This document shows, one piece after another, positions 23,727-33,568 of a DNA stretch of 64,000 nucleotides; position 1 is the first letter of the stretch, and each line of letters opens with the position of its first letter. Source of the stretch: Catenaria anguillulae PL171 (Eukaryota > Blastocladiomycota > Blastocladiomycetes > Blastocladiales > Catenariaceae); contig MCFL01000015.1 in assembly GCA_002102555.1 (NCBI GenBank), positions 468,521-532,520 on the forward strand, read 5' to 3'. A model generated the notes under the pieces. It had not been told where the DNA came from. It saw only the letters and a program-made list of their open reading frames with translations, and did not search any database. A program made the translations under genes and the position numbers.

Positions 23727-24545
23727 TCACTCCACCTTCATGTACTCTGCCTTGCCAAACACCTCCATTCCCTTCCGCCTGCCCTCCTCCTCCCACCTCA
23801 CCACGGCCCTTGCAATCTCAGGCGTGATGGGCGTCTTGCGCTGCTTGCCATAATCAAACACCACCAGCGTGCACGTCCCATCGGCGACAAGCACACCTTG
23901 CCTGTGCGAAAAGGCAACATACTCAAGCACCACCCGATCCTTCGTGCTTCCGGCGCCGTCCGCCTCTTGTGAAATCAAGGCCTTCAACTCGTCCACATCC
24001 TTTTCACTCACGCGCAAAAAATAGGTCAACGTGTCAGGATAATGCACCTGTGCGCGGTACCGCGTCGTGACATTGGCCACGATCGGGCCCGGAAATCCCG
24101 GCGTCGGGTGCGCAAACGAGTGCCGCTGGCCCTCGGGCAAGTGGCGTGAAAAGTCGATCAAGTATTGCATGCGGACAGACTCAAAGTAGCGCATGAGACT
24201 GACGTTGTTGAGGTGGCCAAATGCGTCTTGGTCGCCCCATTGCACTTGAATGTGCAAGTGTGACGGGTAGGCTTGTGCGAGCGGGCGGACAGATGGGTGG
24301 AATTGTGCAGGGGCTGAGGCAAAGGGCCAAGGACCGTGTCCCGCGGCGATGGCGGGGTACCGAGAGTCGCTGCTGGAGAGATACGGCGAGGACGAGATGG
24401 AGCGGCCGTGGGTGCCTGTGCCGTCATGGTATTCCTTGCCGAAGGGGCCAACGATGGCGATTCTGGCGGCGGCAGCCCGAGTTGAAGCCCATCGGAGAAG
24501 GCCTGCAGGTTGAACGAGTCGAGCGAGGGCGGAAGACATGGTCAT
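23727..24545 (-). CDS. Hotdog-fold acyl-CoA thioesterase, probably mitochondrial
   Basis: Single exon, 272 aa. The first 60 residues are rich in Ala, Arg and Ser with few acidic residues, as in a mitochondrial presequence. The core begins HIQVQWGDQDAFGHLNNVSL, the 4HBT signature with the catalytic Asp region, and continues RYFESVRMQYL. Later strands include TTRYRAQVHYPDTLTYFLRV and DGTCTLVVFD, as in YbgC/4HBT proteins. Likely reaction: hydrolysis of acyl-CoA thioesters. The substrate chain length is unknown. ATG at 24545 is used, with a second Met two codons on. Confidence 0.8.
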   Translation of the reverse strand: MTMSSALARLVQPAGLLRWASTRAAAARIAIVGPFGKEYHDGTGTHGRSISSSPYLSSSDSRYPAIAAGHGPWPFASAPAQFHPSVRPLAQAYPSHLHIQVQWGDQDAFGHLNNVSLMRYFESVRMQYLIDFSRHLPEGQRHSFAHPTPGFPGPIVANVTTRYRAQVHYPDTLTYFLRVSEKDVDELKALISQEADGAGSTKDRVVLEYVAFSHRQGVLVADGTCTLVVFDYGKQRKTPITPEIARAVVRWEEEGRRKGMEVFGKAEYMKVE

Positions 24546-24887
24546 TGAACTGTGTACTGTGTATCATAGGCAGGACTCGAAAGCATTTGCTGTACATACA
24601 TATGTGACGACGCTGCCGTTGCCATGATGCAGTCTGACCGGATCGGCGGCCCATGATCGAAGAGGACGATCACGGCCCAAGAACGACCGCAAGATGACCT
24701 GGGCAATATGACCCCCAAGCTCTCCGTCTTGATACCCCATAGGAGTTTCGGGCTTGTTGTTGCGAGTCAGTCAGGGCAGGTACTTGCGCCGCCAATGACT
24801 CGAAAGAAATGGCAGAGCATACGTGCGAAGACAGCAGAGACGAATAGCTCGGACGCCAAGGATGACAGAAGAACTGACAAAGTACAC
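24546..24887. other. Intergenic or decayed 3' end of the ubiquitin-like gene
   Basis: On the minus strand the sequence right after the stop at 24907 reads as GLHAHLS in the same frame. That could be a remnant of a longer protein (see the gene at 24907-25712). Nothing else is recognised. Confidence 0.3.
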
Positions 24888-24906
24888 TCAAGTGCGCGTG
24901 AAGGCC

Positions 24907-25712
24907 TCAAAACTTGGAGATGAGTGGTGGAACGGCAAAGAGTAGGCAGTGTGTGTCGGCATGGTGGTGCTTGATTGCGAGGACTTTGCGGTATTCGAGC
25001 TCGACGACGTCGGAAACGGACGCAAAGTCCGGGCACTCGCGATCGAATCGGGTACGAATGTCGGAGAGGTCCATGTTGGCCAGGGATGCTTGGATGGCAG
25101 CCTGAGGGTCGATGGCGAGGGAGCCGAGTCGAGGGTGGTCAACGTGCTCGACGTGGGCGAGGGAGTTACGCGACATGGTGACGAAGGGTGGGTTCCAAGT
25201 AGGCAAGAATATAGGTTGTGTGAGGCTACGAGTATGTGCACTGGAAATGAGGCACATCCAATACACCACTCAACAAGGACCTAACAAGACAGCGACACAC
25301 AACTGGATCAAAACTCTGAGCCAACCGAAGCACCAGGTGAGAGAGGTGAGCTGTGCACTCCTTGCCAAAACTGTACATACTTCATTTCCAAAAACTCGAA
25401 ATCCTCCGTTTGCTGACCGGCAAAGATCAAACGCTGGCGGGACGGCTGAATGTCTTCCTCATCGCAAATCAACTGCTTGAACTGGACCACTCGAATATCA
25501 CGTTCCAAGTTGATAACATTGCCAAACTTACCCGTGGTCTTGACAAACACCTGCCTCCCGTGCTGGCTCGCCTCCGAGACCTGGGAATCGACGGAATCGG
25601 CCATTTCGTACAAGGGGAGAAAGCTCACACGCTGACTCCGCTCGCACTGATACTTTTCCGGCCGTCCGACGAACCAGATGAGCTTGTTTGTCAAAGGCAT
25701 GGAATCTGGCTT
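24907..25712 (-). CDS. Ubiquitin-like domain protein fused to a helical domain, possibly truncated
   Basis: Exon 1 (from an ATG near 25712 to 25381) encodes a ubiquitin-like stretch: RQVFVKTTGK, then SRQRLIFAGQQTEDFEFLEM, which matches ubiquitin's RQRLIFAGKQLED. A 140-nt intron (25241-25380, GTATGT...CCAG) joins in frame to an exon encoding MSRNSLAHVEHVDHPRLGS and SVSDVVELEYRKVLAIK, then stops. The second block resembles the start of glycine-rich-domain-like (GRDP) proteins. In that family the next motif is about FWHxHL. Here the frame has a stop at that place, followed by HAHL. So the gene may be truncated or decaying, or an exon is missed. A second option is that the ATG at 25173 (CACCATGTCG) starts a separate small gene. 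Confidence 0.5.
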
Positions 25713-25813
25713 CATACTCACCTTTACAGACTCAGTCGAACATGTATGAGCAGTGAGTCAGCCTTCGCCATGAGCCCAATGGCCATGCCACCCCATACAT
25801 TGTTACACACACA

Positions 25814-27646
25814 ATGCAATTTGCTCCGTACTTGTCCTCGATCTTGTCTCGCCGGCCAGCCCGTTGTGCCACCAAAGCTGCCCTCGGTCGCCGCCTGCCG
25901 CAACCATCATCTTTGCATCATCCCTTACCCGTGATCGGCCAAGAACAGCGACGACTTCTGTCAATGTCAACCAATTCTGAGGCTCAATCACTGCTCCCTC
26001 TCGGCGTCTACATCCACTACCCGTACTGCCGCCACCGGTGCTCATACTGCGCCTTCAATGTCTACAAACTGCCAGCGGAACCCAAGGCGCTTGTGTCGAC
26101 CGAGCCTTACGCAGCCGAGATCAAGCATGCCTTCACGGGTCCGCCGCTCATGTCACAAGACGAGCGTGGGTTGGTGGTGCCAAAGTACAAGGTCAAGTCT
26201 GTGTACTTCGGCGGGGGAACGCCGTCGCTTGCTCCTTTATGTATGTGTGCCGGTGTTGTCACCATTATGGTTTCGAGAGATGAAGCTGATTGTCTCACAA
26301 TGAAGCTTGGTTCAAGGATTGCCTGGCGGCCATTCGTTCGCATGCGGCGCAAGTGGACGAGGATGTAGAGGTTACTGTTGAAGCCAATCCCTCGGTACGC
26401 TGGCGACGGTCGTCTTATATGTTTCGCACTTTTGCTCAGGCTGAGGTCATCATGTCTATGTAGGACGTTTCCAAAGAGTTTCTCCACCAGCTCCGCGACC
26501 TTGGCGTCAACCGTCTTTCTCTCGGAGCCCAATCGCTCGATCCTGCGACGCTTCGCCTGTTTGAGCGAGACCATTCCGTGGAAACTGCGACGAGGGCCGC
26601 TGAGTGGGCAAAGGAGGTGTTTCCTGGCCGAGTGTCATTGGATTTCATTTGGGTAGGAATGCTTTTTTCCTGTATGTCTCTGCCTCAAACTGATTCGTTT
26701 CTTATGTGCGCATTCAGGGAAGACCACAGCAATCGGTGAACCAGTGGCGGCAAGAGCTGACGCAAGTCCTCGATATCGCCGACGACCATTTGTCCCTTTA
26801 CCAGCTGACGTTTGAGCGAGGAACAAGGTTCGGCCTCCCTAAATTCATATCTGCGCATGTCATTCGGGATTTGACATACTTTCCACGGGCCATTTTCGCC
26901 GCAGACTGTTTCGCAACTATGCCTCGAAACCCGCCGACATGCCCACAGAAGATACGCTTGCCGAAATGTACCACTTGACCATCGACGTATGTGCATCCTT
27001 TCCTAACCCCTCATCGTGGCAAAGTGCTGTCTTTTCCGACTCACCAAATCAGCGCGTGTCACACTTTTAACAGCTGGCTCGATCCCGCGGTTTCAATCAA
27101 TATGAAGTCAGCTCCTTTTCGAGGAATGGCGCCGTTGGCAAACACAACTTGGCCTACTGGCAAGGCTATGATTACCTGGGCATTGGCCCTGGCGCGCATG
27201 GCCGCGTGTCGTACTTGAACCCGACTGATTTGCGGGTGCGACGACGAGTCAAGACGGTCTGTATTCCGTCGCCGCCCACGTGGCAGGCCGCTTGTTTGCG
27301 GGATGGGCACGGGGTGGCCAAGCATACGGTCATGACTGAGGCGGAAAGTGTGCACGAGGCAATTGTGTTTGGTTTGCGGATGAGGGAGATGGGTGTAGAG
27401 TGGGAGAGGGTACAGGAGGTGACTGGATGCGAAAGAGACGTGCGCGAGGTATGTTCGTTGTTCTGTTTGAGATTCGGTGCCGACACTATCCGCGCTCACT
27501 CTCCTCTGTACGCTGGACAGCATTTGGACATGGATCAAGTTGACAAGTTGGTTGCAGGTGGCTTGTTGGAGGTGAGTGACGAGCGGTTGAGATGCACAGA
27601 CAAGGGATTGGCTGTGGTCGACGCGATCCTGGTGAGAATATTGTAG
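25814..27646 (+). CDS. HemW/RSAD1-type radical SAM protein, mitochondrial
   Basis: Seven exons: 25814-26240, 26306-26394, 26464-26652, 26718-26827, 26905-26986, 27074-27448 and 27521-27646. They give 465 aa with consistent phases. The last intron is in frame and stop-free, so it can be mistaken for coding. A basic N-terminus of about 50 residues fits a mitochondrial presequence. The core starts YIHYPYCRHRCSYCAF with the CxxxCxxC that binds the iron-sulfur cluster. It continues VYFGGGTPS, VTVEANPS, LGVNRLSLGAQS and YLGIGPGAHG, all HemW-type. A C-terminal HemN-like winged domain ends in AVVDAILVRIL. Known family role: HemW binds and hands over haem in respiratory cells, rather than oxidising coproporphyrinogen. 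Confidence 0.9.
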
Positions 27647-27766
27647 GATCTCGACATGCAACGTTGTCGGTGTGACGTCCACGCTATCGTTAAGCAACGG
27701 ATTTGGTGGGAGAATGGAACCTGCAGACTCACGAGGCTGTGGTCACGGGAAGAGTGAATCATGATC

Positions 27767-27780
27767 TTTTTTTTTTTTTT
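27767..27780 (+). repeat. T14 homopolymer
   Basis: A run of 14 T lies between HemW and the homoserine kinase gene, about 155 nt upstream of the kinase ATG. In fungi such poly(dT) tracts are often promoter elements that exclude nucleosomes. Confidence 0.6.
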
Positions 27781-27934
27781 CGAGAGAGACACTGATGAAC
27801 AGAGTTCTCTGCTTCAAATTCTGCCTTGTGACCCCTCACAAATCATTTTGTCTCTCAAGTGCGGCAGCGCATGCCAATGAAGTATTAATACATCTACTGC
27901 ACTCCATACTCGAGCGTTTTATCAACTGTAAGCC

Positions 27935-29060
27935 ATGACCAGATCCATCCAGCTCCGTGTGCCCGCCTCGACCGCCAACCTTGGCCCCGGCTACGACTCG
28001 CTCGGCATGGCCCTGTCTCTCTACCTGACTGTGTCGGCCACACTCTCGCACGCCTCCGCCAATGACTCGCCCACCACGCCAAGCATTTCGCTCACCTACA
28101 CTGGCGCCGAGCCGGGCGCCATCTCGCTCGACCCGTCGAAAAACCTCATCTCGCGCACATTGCTCGACACGCTACGTGCCGCACACACGTCGCTGCCCGC
28201 CAACTCGGTTCTATCAATTCACATTGACAACCCAATCCCACTGGGCCGTGGCCTCGGGTCGTCTGGATCGGCCGTTGTTGCGGGCGTCGTGCTGGCCAAC
28301 TGGGCCGCACAGCTCGGATGGTCCAGGGACAAGTTGCTCCAGCACTGTGTGGCAATCGAAGGACATCCAGATAACGTTGCGCCCTCGCTCCTTGGCGGGT
28401 TTGTTGCATCCGTCATGTCGGGTTCTGGTCCCACGGCAGCACAGGACGCGGACCACGAGCCGCCAGTATACACGTTGCAATTGCCGTTTGCAAAGGACAA
28501 GATCAAGCTGGTCGCCGTTGTTCCTGCATATCACACGCCCACCGACCTGGCAAGGGCCGCGCTGCCCAAGGCATATGCCGTGGGCCAAGTCGTGCACACG
28601 GTGCAACGAGCTGTCATGTTGACACATGTGCTGGGCAACCCAAATGTCCATGGCAAGGGCACACATTTGACCAAACAGGCGCTTGGGTGTTTGTTGGACG
28701 ATGTCCTTCACCAGCCGTATCGGATGCATTTGGTTCGTTGTTTACCCACGGCTCGTCTTGGCCGCATGAATCGAAAGAGTTGTTTATCTGACTGTTGGTT
28801 GCTTGCAGATTCCCGGATTTCAACAACTCAAGTCTGCGCTCAACACAAACCCAGACGTGCTCGGCCTTTGCGTGTCCGGCGCGGGCCCAACCGTGCTCAT
28901 CTTTTGCACACTTGATGTTGATGTTCCGCAGTTGACGAGTTCCATTGAGGTCGAGTACGCAAAGCTGCCACACCCTGAGCATCCAGGCAAGGTTGGCATC
29001 GATGTGCTGGTGCTGCCCATTGAGTGTGCCGAGGAAGGTTCTCAGTGGACAGAATCTTGA
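27935..29060 (+). CDS. THR1: Homoserine kinase (threonine biosynthesis)
   Basis: Exons 27935-28732 and 28809-29060 give 349 aa, near the yeast Thr1 length of 357. A GHMP kinase: RVPASTANLGPGYDSLGMAL at the N-terminus, the ATP-binding loop PLGRGLGSSGSAVVAG, and EGHPDNVAPSLLGG. The C-terminal GHMP motif CVSGAGPTV is in the second exon. It phosphorylates homoserine to O-phosphohomoserine, the step before threonine synthase, in the cytosol. The ATG at 27935 is the first and gives the usual family N-terminus. Confidence 0.95.
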
Positions 29061-29509
29061 CTTGCATAGGCCTGTCCGTCCACTTGGCTATTTATTGGTA
29101 TGGGTAGCAAAGTGTCGTGTGCAGAGTGTATTTGTATGTCGAATGGAGCTAGCTTGAAGGCAATGGTGCGGTACTGAAATGGAGAATCAATGGAAACACA
29201 AAAAGCAGAGGGAAATATGGAAATCAATCAAGAGCTCGAGTCGGAACAACAACGTCGGGCAAGAGAGGGCGGAACCGCGATGGCAAAAACACAAGGAACA
29301 CGAACGAACTAACAATCAAGAACCAAGTGCAAGCACCAAATGTGAAAGAGGAATAGGGAAAGGGTATGAAGAAAAGGGGAGTAGAGACCCCACACACACA
29401 CACAACAAGCAGCCAGGACAACTAACAGCAACAAGGGCAACCAGGGAGGGAATCCACAGCAATTGAGAAAACAGGTTCATCGGCACACACCCATCCACAT
29501 GGGCCGCGG
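29061..29509. other. Intergenic region between convergent genes
   Basis: Purine-rich on the plus strand, with a short CA run near 29392-29404. No gene is seen. Confidence 0.4.
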
Positions 29510-31633
29510 TCAATACCCACGTGCACTCACCACGCCAATGGCAACTCTAGGATCAGCCCCATGACCTCCACCACCCGCGTGGCGGTATTTGCCACTCGAC
29601 CCGGTCGACGACTGGTCCGATGACGCCGACGTGCTTGCCGGGCTCGGGAACGGCACAAACGTGCCAGGACCAAAGGCAGACATGGTGCCCTGCGGCAAGT
29701 GTGGCGACGCTCCGTAGAATGTGTCTTTGCCTGGAGCAGCTGGCGCGGCGGCAGGTTTTGTCTTTGTCCCGGATTTGACGCTGCCCGCCTTCTCAACACC
29801 TGCCACTGCCTTCTTTTTCTTTGCCTCCTTGTCTCGCTTCTCCTTCTTTGCTTTTCCGGCCCCCTTCTTGTCCTTTTTGTCCCGCTTGGTTTCGCCACCG
29901 TCATCGGCCGCGACCGCCACCGGCATCCCCGGCTGCGCCAGCGACATGTTGGCCATACCCGCCGTCAGCACACTGGACGCATTGCTTCCCGCCCTGGAAC
30001 GTGCGGGCGACCCAGGCAGGCTGCCGGGAGCCCCATTGAGAAAGTATCCGCCGCGGCCCGCGCGCATGGCCCGCAACCCAATGATCTCGTCCTCGTCGGA
30101 ATCCGAGTGGCCACGGAACGTCAGGTCGCTTGTCGCCATGCTTGGCGTGTTTCCAGCGGACGCCGACGGCGGAAACGCGAACCGCGAGTTGGGCCCCAAT
30201 TGCGCGGCCGCGGGCGTCGGGCGCGCTCCCGCCAATGCCGAGCTGCCGCCCGCCGTGTAAGCCGAATGCAACGACGTCATGGATGGGCTGGCGCGCAGCA
30301 TTGGGTGGTGGCCCGTGCCAGGGTGGTAGGGTGATGAAGAGACCATGGGCGACCCGGACCTGGATGGAAAGCCTGTGCCGGATGTGTACGCGGAATGCAG
30401 CGAGGTCATGGACGGGCTCGTGCGCAAGCCGCCGAGCGACGCATACGCCAGGTTTGCGCCTCCAGCCGTCGGCCGCATCATTCCAGGCGCCAGCGGCGAT
30501 GACAAGCTACCGGATGCACTGCTCATGCCCAGGTGCTGCTGCTGAGCGGCCACGGTCGCATGGTGCGCGTGAAAGTTTGGGTGCATGGGGCTCAGCGGCG
30601 TTGGCGCAATGCCAATGAGCCCTGCGGGCGACCCACGGCGCGAACCGGCCGCACTCGAGTTTGTCAGTCCCGGCGATGGGTACCCTTGGTAGCCATGTGC
30701 ACCGCCGGCGGAAACAAAACCCGGGGCGGGGGATGCGGATCGCGAGGGCGGGATGTGGTGCGCAAACGGGAGGTGCGTGGACGAGACGGATCCGAGGCGC
30801 GCGCGTGCAAGAAGAACCGGATCGAGTGCCACGGGTGCGCCGTTGTCGTCATCGTCCGAGCTCGATGACGGGCCGTCGTATGCAGACCCAAGCGGCGGAG
30901 TCGGCGGTCGATGCGGATGCGTGTGCGTGTGCCCAAGCGCGTGTGGATGTGTACTACTCGCAACGCTTCCTTGGCGCGACCGTTGAGGGTGATGGTGGTG
31001 CGTCGAGGAGCCGCGAGTGCTACCCGATCCTGCTACCGACACGGACGCCGTACTTCCGCTTGCCGAACTGCCTGCCTTTTTCACTTTTGCGGGATGGTCG
31101 GCATCCTTCGTGCTGGTGTCGGAGCCCTTCTTTGACTTTGATTTTTTCCCGCTCGCCTTCTTTTCCTTTTTGCGCTTGCGCTTTTCGCGGTGCCTCCGTG
31201 CGTGCTCGTTATCGGAATCCGAGTCCGAGTCGCTCGACATGAACTCGTCGTCGGACGAAAGCTGCGCGCGCGGGTCCGGGCGCAAGGTTGCAACGGATGC
31301 AATGGACCGAAGTGAAGCGGCAGCCGACGCCATGGTGTAGGGCGAGGTGGACAGATTGGACGCTTTTGCGCTGTCGACGGTGTCGTCGTCGTGACTCGGA
31401 TCAGGAATCGGTTCGGCGGCGATCGGGATGGTGCCGTCTTCGGGGACGGGCGCGAGTGGTGCGTGGGGCTTTTTCAGGGCAGATGGTGGCGGGGCGGTCG
31501 ATGAGGACGCGGATGATGATGGTGGTGGGCGAGGGTGATTGGGCTTTGGGATGGGCGGCGTGTGTGGCCCAGGCGTGTTGGATTTGCCCGACTTGGACTT
31601 TTTGCGAAAGAGGTTGCGAAAGATGGAACCCAT
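29510..31633 (-). CDS. Large disordered Ser/Pro-rich protein with basic N-terminus
   Basis: Single exon, 707 aa. It begins MGSIFRNLFRKKSKSGKS, a glycine at position 2 followed by a basic, amphipathic stretch that could bind membranes, although the usual Ser/Thr at position 6 for myristoylation is absent. The rest is low complexity: acidic/serine runs, Lys-rich runs, and Ser/Pro/Gly segments. The motif SPSMTSLHSAYT is repeated twice (near 30400 and 30275), 45 residues apart. A short ordered-looking block has DEDEIIGLRAMRAGRGGYF. No catalytic domain was recognised. The last codons contain GTGAGT, so a further exon is possible. A scaffold or phospho-regulated protein is one guess. Confidence 0.6.
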   Translation of the reverse strand: MGSIFRNLFRKKSKSGKSNTPGPHTPPIPKPNHPRPPPSSSASSSTAPPPSALKKPHAPLAPVPEDGTIPIAAEPIPDPSHDDDTVDSAKASNLSTSPYTMASAAASLRSIASVATLRPDPRAQLSSDDEFMSSDSDSDSDNEHARRHREKRKRKKEKKASGKKSKSKKGSDTSTKDADHPAKVKKAGSSASGSTASVSVAGSGSTRGSSTHHHHPQRSRQGSVASSTHPHALGHTHTHPHRPPTPPLGSAYDGPSSSSDDDDNGAPVALDPVLLARARLGSVSSTHLPFAHHIPPSRSASPAPGFVSAGGAHGYQGYPSPGLTNSSAAGSRRGSPAGLIGIAPTPLSPMHPNFHAHHATVAAQQQHLGMSSASGSLSSPLAPGMMRPTAGGANLAYASLGGLRTSPSMTSLHSAYTSGTGFPSRSGSPMVSSSPYHPGTGHHPMLRASPSMTSLHSAYTAGGSSALAGARPTPAAAQLGPNSRFAFPPSASAGNTPSMATSDLTFRGHSDSDEDEIIGLRAMRAGRGGYFLNGAPGSLPGSPARSRAGSNASSVLTAGMANMSLAQPGMPVAVAADDGGETKRDKKDKKGAGKAKKEKRDKEAKKKKAVAGVEKAGSVKSGTKTKPAAAPAAPGKDTFYGASPHLPQGTMSAFGPGTFVPFPSPASTSASSDQSSTGSSGKYRHAGGGGHGADPRVAIGVVSARGY

Positions 31634-33568
31634 GGTGAACGGTTAACGCAAGCTGCGATTCTGTTGGCAGTGACATCAACGGTGGACAATGTGTGAGAAA
31701 CATTCTCGCTTCCGGCTATCTTGTTCTTGTTCGCGGCGATGAGAGCGGACAGGACAGCCGGCGGCGCCAAGTTGCCTTTGACGCGACACATCATGCCAGA
31801 ATGAAGAAGCGCGCATGATTGAAACAATGAATGGAAGAATGGGCGTGACAAGGACAGACATACCTACTGTGTTGACCGGAAAGGAATCCAAATGGCACCT
31901 TACTGAGCAAACCACCTTGGTAAGTCCCGGCTCGGGGATTAGTTGCGACTCGCTCTCCGGCTCGTGGCACTGGGCAGAGTCGCGAACGGATGGCGTTGCA
32001 CGCACGTGGGCAATTGCAACGGGAGACACCACACAGCAAGTCGGCTGCTTTACATGCACGATTCTGGCAAGTGTCTGACCCAAAACGTATGTCCGCCCGT
32101 GGCAGATCTCGCCTTGACACAACTGCTTGCTTCGTCTGGTCGGACGGAATTCGAAAGGTGGGCAACAGCGAGAATGACGCGCCCGAATCGAAGAAATCGG
32201 ATGCGAAGACAGCAAAAGGCTTGACGTAGATGGATGTGTTGGTACAGGTCCAGACAGCGGATCAACTGCGCTCGAGGTTAATGGATCACGGCAAGTGCGC
32301 GCCTTGAAGGTCTGAGCCCAGCGGACGAACTGGATCCGGTGGTGAGGAGATTGAAGTGCCTGAAAACGAGAATCGGAGAGAGTTGTGGGCTGCAGTTAAC
32401 TTGTAAGCAAGGAGAGTCTTGGACATCGGGTGGGGCCGTGCGGGCTGTGAGCGACGATGTCGATGCGATGGTGTTTCGGGAGGCGGTGCTGAGATCAGCC
32501 AGAATGGGGGTTCATGCACACGACGGCGAAAGGAAATAGAGGCAGTGTTGACCACAGCGAACAGAACAGAGAGGTATGTATAGAAAAGAGTGACAGAAGG
32601 CAATTGCACGAGGTGCAGAGCTGGGAGAGGGGTATCCCTGGTAAGTTTGAAGCGCAGTTTCTCTGCCAACATTCGAATTGTCTGTCCGTTTCGCTCCATG
32701 TCTGCTTGCAGATCGACAGCGCCTACATAACCTCTTGCTTGCCTTTCAGCTGTGTTTCGCAATGAAGAGGCTGGCTGCGGGACTGCGGGGCGTTACAGTT
32801 ACAGTACGCCCAACACACAAGTTCGAGGCATTTCGGACCCATGGTCACTTGCCTGTTGTTCCTGGCCCGGTTGACCCCGATGCCCACCACGATTGTGGAG
32901 CGCAGTACCCTGGAGAACAAGGTCCAACTTGATCACGCAACGGAGAGCGGGAAATGGAAACGCGATCAACACCCCACTGTCCAAACACCTGCCGTCTCCG
33001 TCACTTGTTCGATACGGAGACAATACGGACGCATTCGCCGGCAAGCTGGGGAGCTTGAACTGTCTGGACTTCCTCTATCGCTATCGCTCCTCAAGAAGGA
33101 AACTAAGATCGACTTCCTAGGGTGGAAATTTTCCATAACTTTCTTGGTTGGTTGAGCATACGCTCACGCCCAAATTGCCTTTGTGAGACAAGGAGGAGCT
33201 TGCAGCGATCAGTATCGGAGATTCGAGGTAAGGTTTTGCCGACCAATGTGTTTCGGATCACAATGCTTGAAGAAAAAAAAAAATTCTTGACAGACATGAA
33301 TGAGCCCTTGCACAACGCACGATCCATTTGCGACCGAGGGCACTCTGTCTTCCAGCATCCATTGCATTCGCTAGCCGGGATTCCGTAATCCGCGGCCGCC
33401 GCCGACCGCCCCGCTGCGCCGCCGACCTGACCGCCACAAGTTGCGCCGATCTGCCGGCACGGGCTGTGTGTTGTTGCACACGCCCACCCACCCATCCAAG
33501 TTCTTGTTCTTGACAGCGCTGATTCCAACTCATACCATCGTACTCCTCGATCGATATACCACTCCGCC
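31634..33568. other. 1.9-kb region without a convincing gene
   Basis: Lies between two divergent disordered-protein genes. On the minus strand a frame near 31800-31690 reads LAPPAVLSALIAANKNKIAG and looks protein-like. On the plus strand a frame ending at 32229 has a Lys/Ser-rich C-terminus. Neither could be joined into a gene model. A short A-run lies near 33271-33283. Confidence 0.35.
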
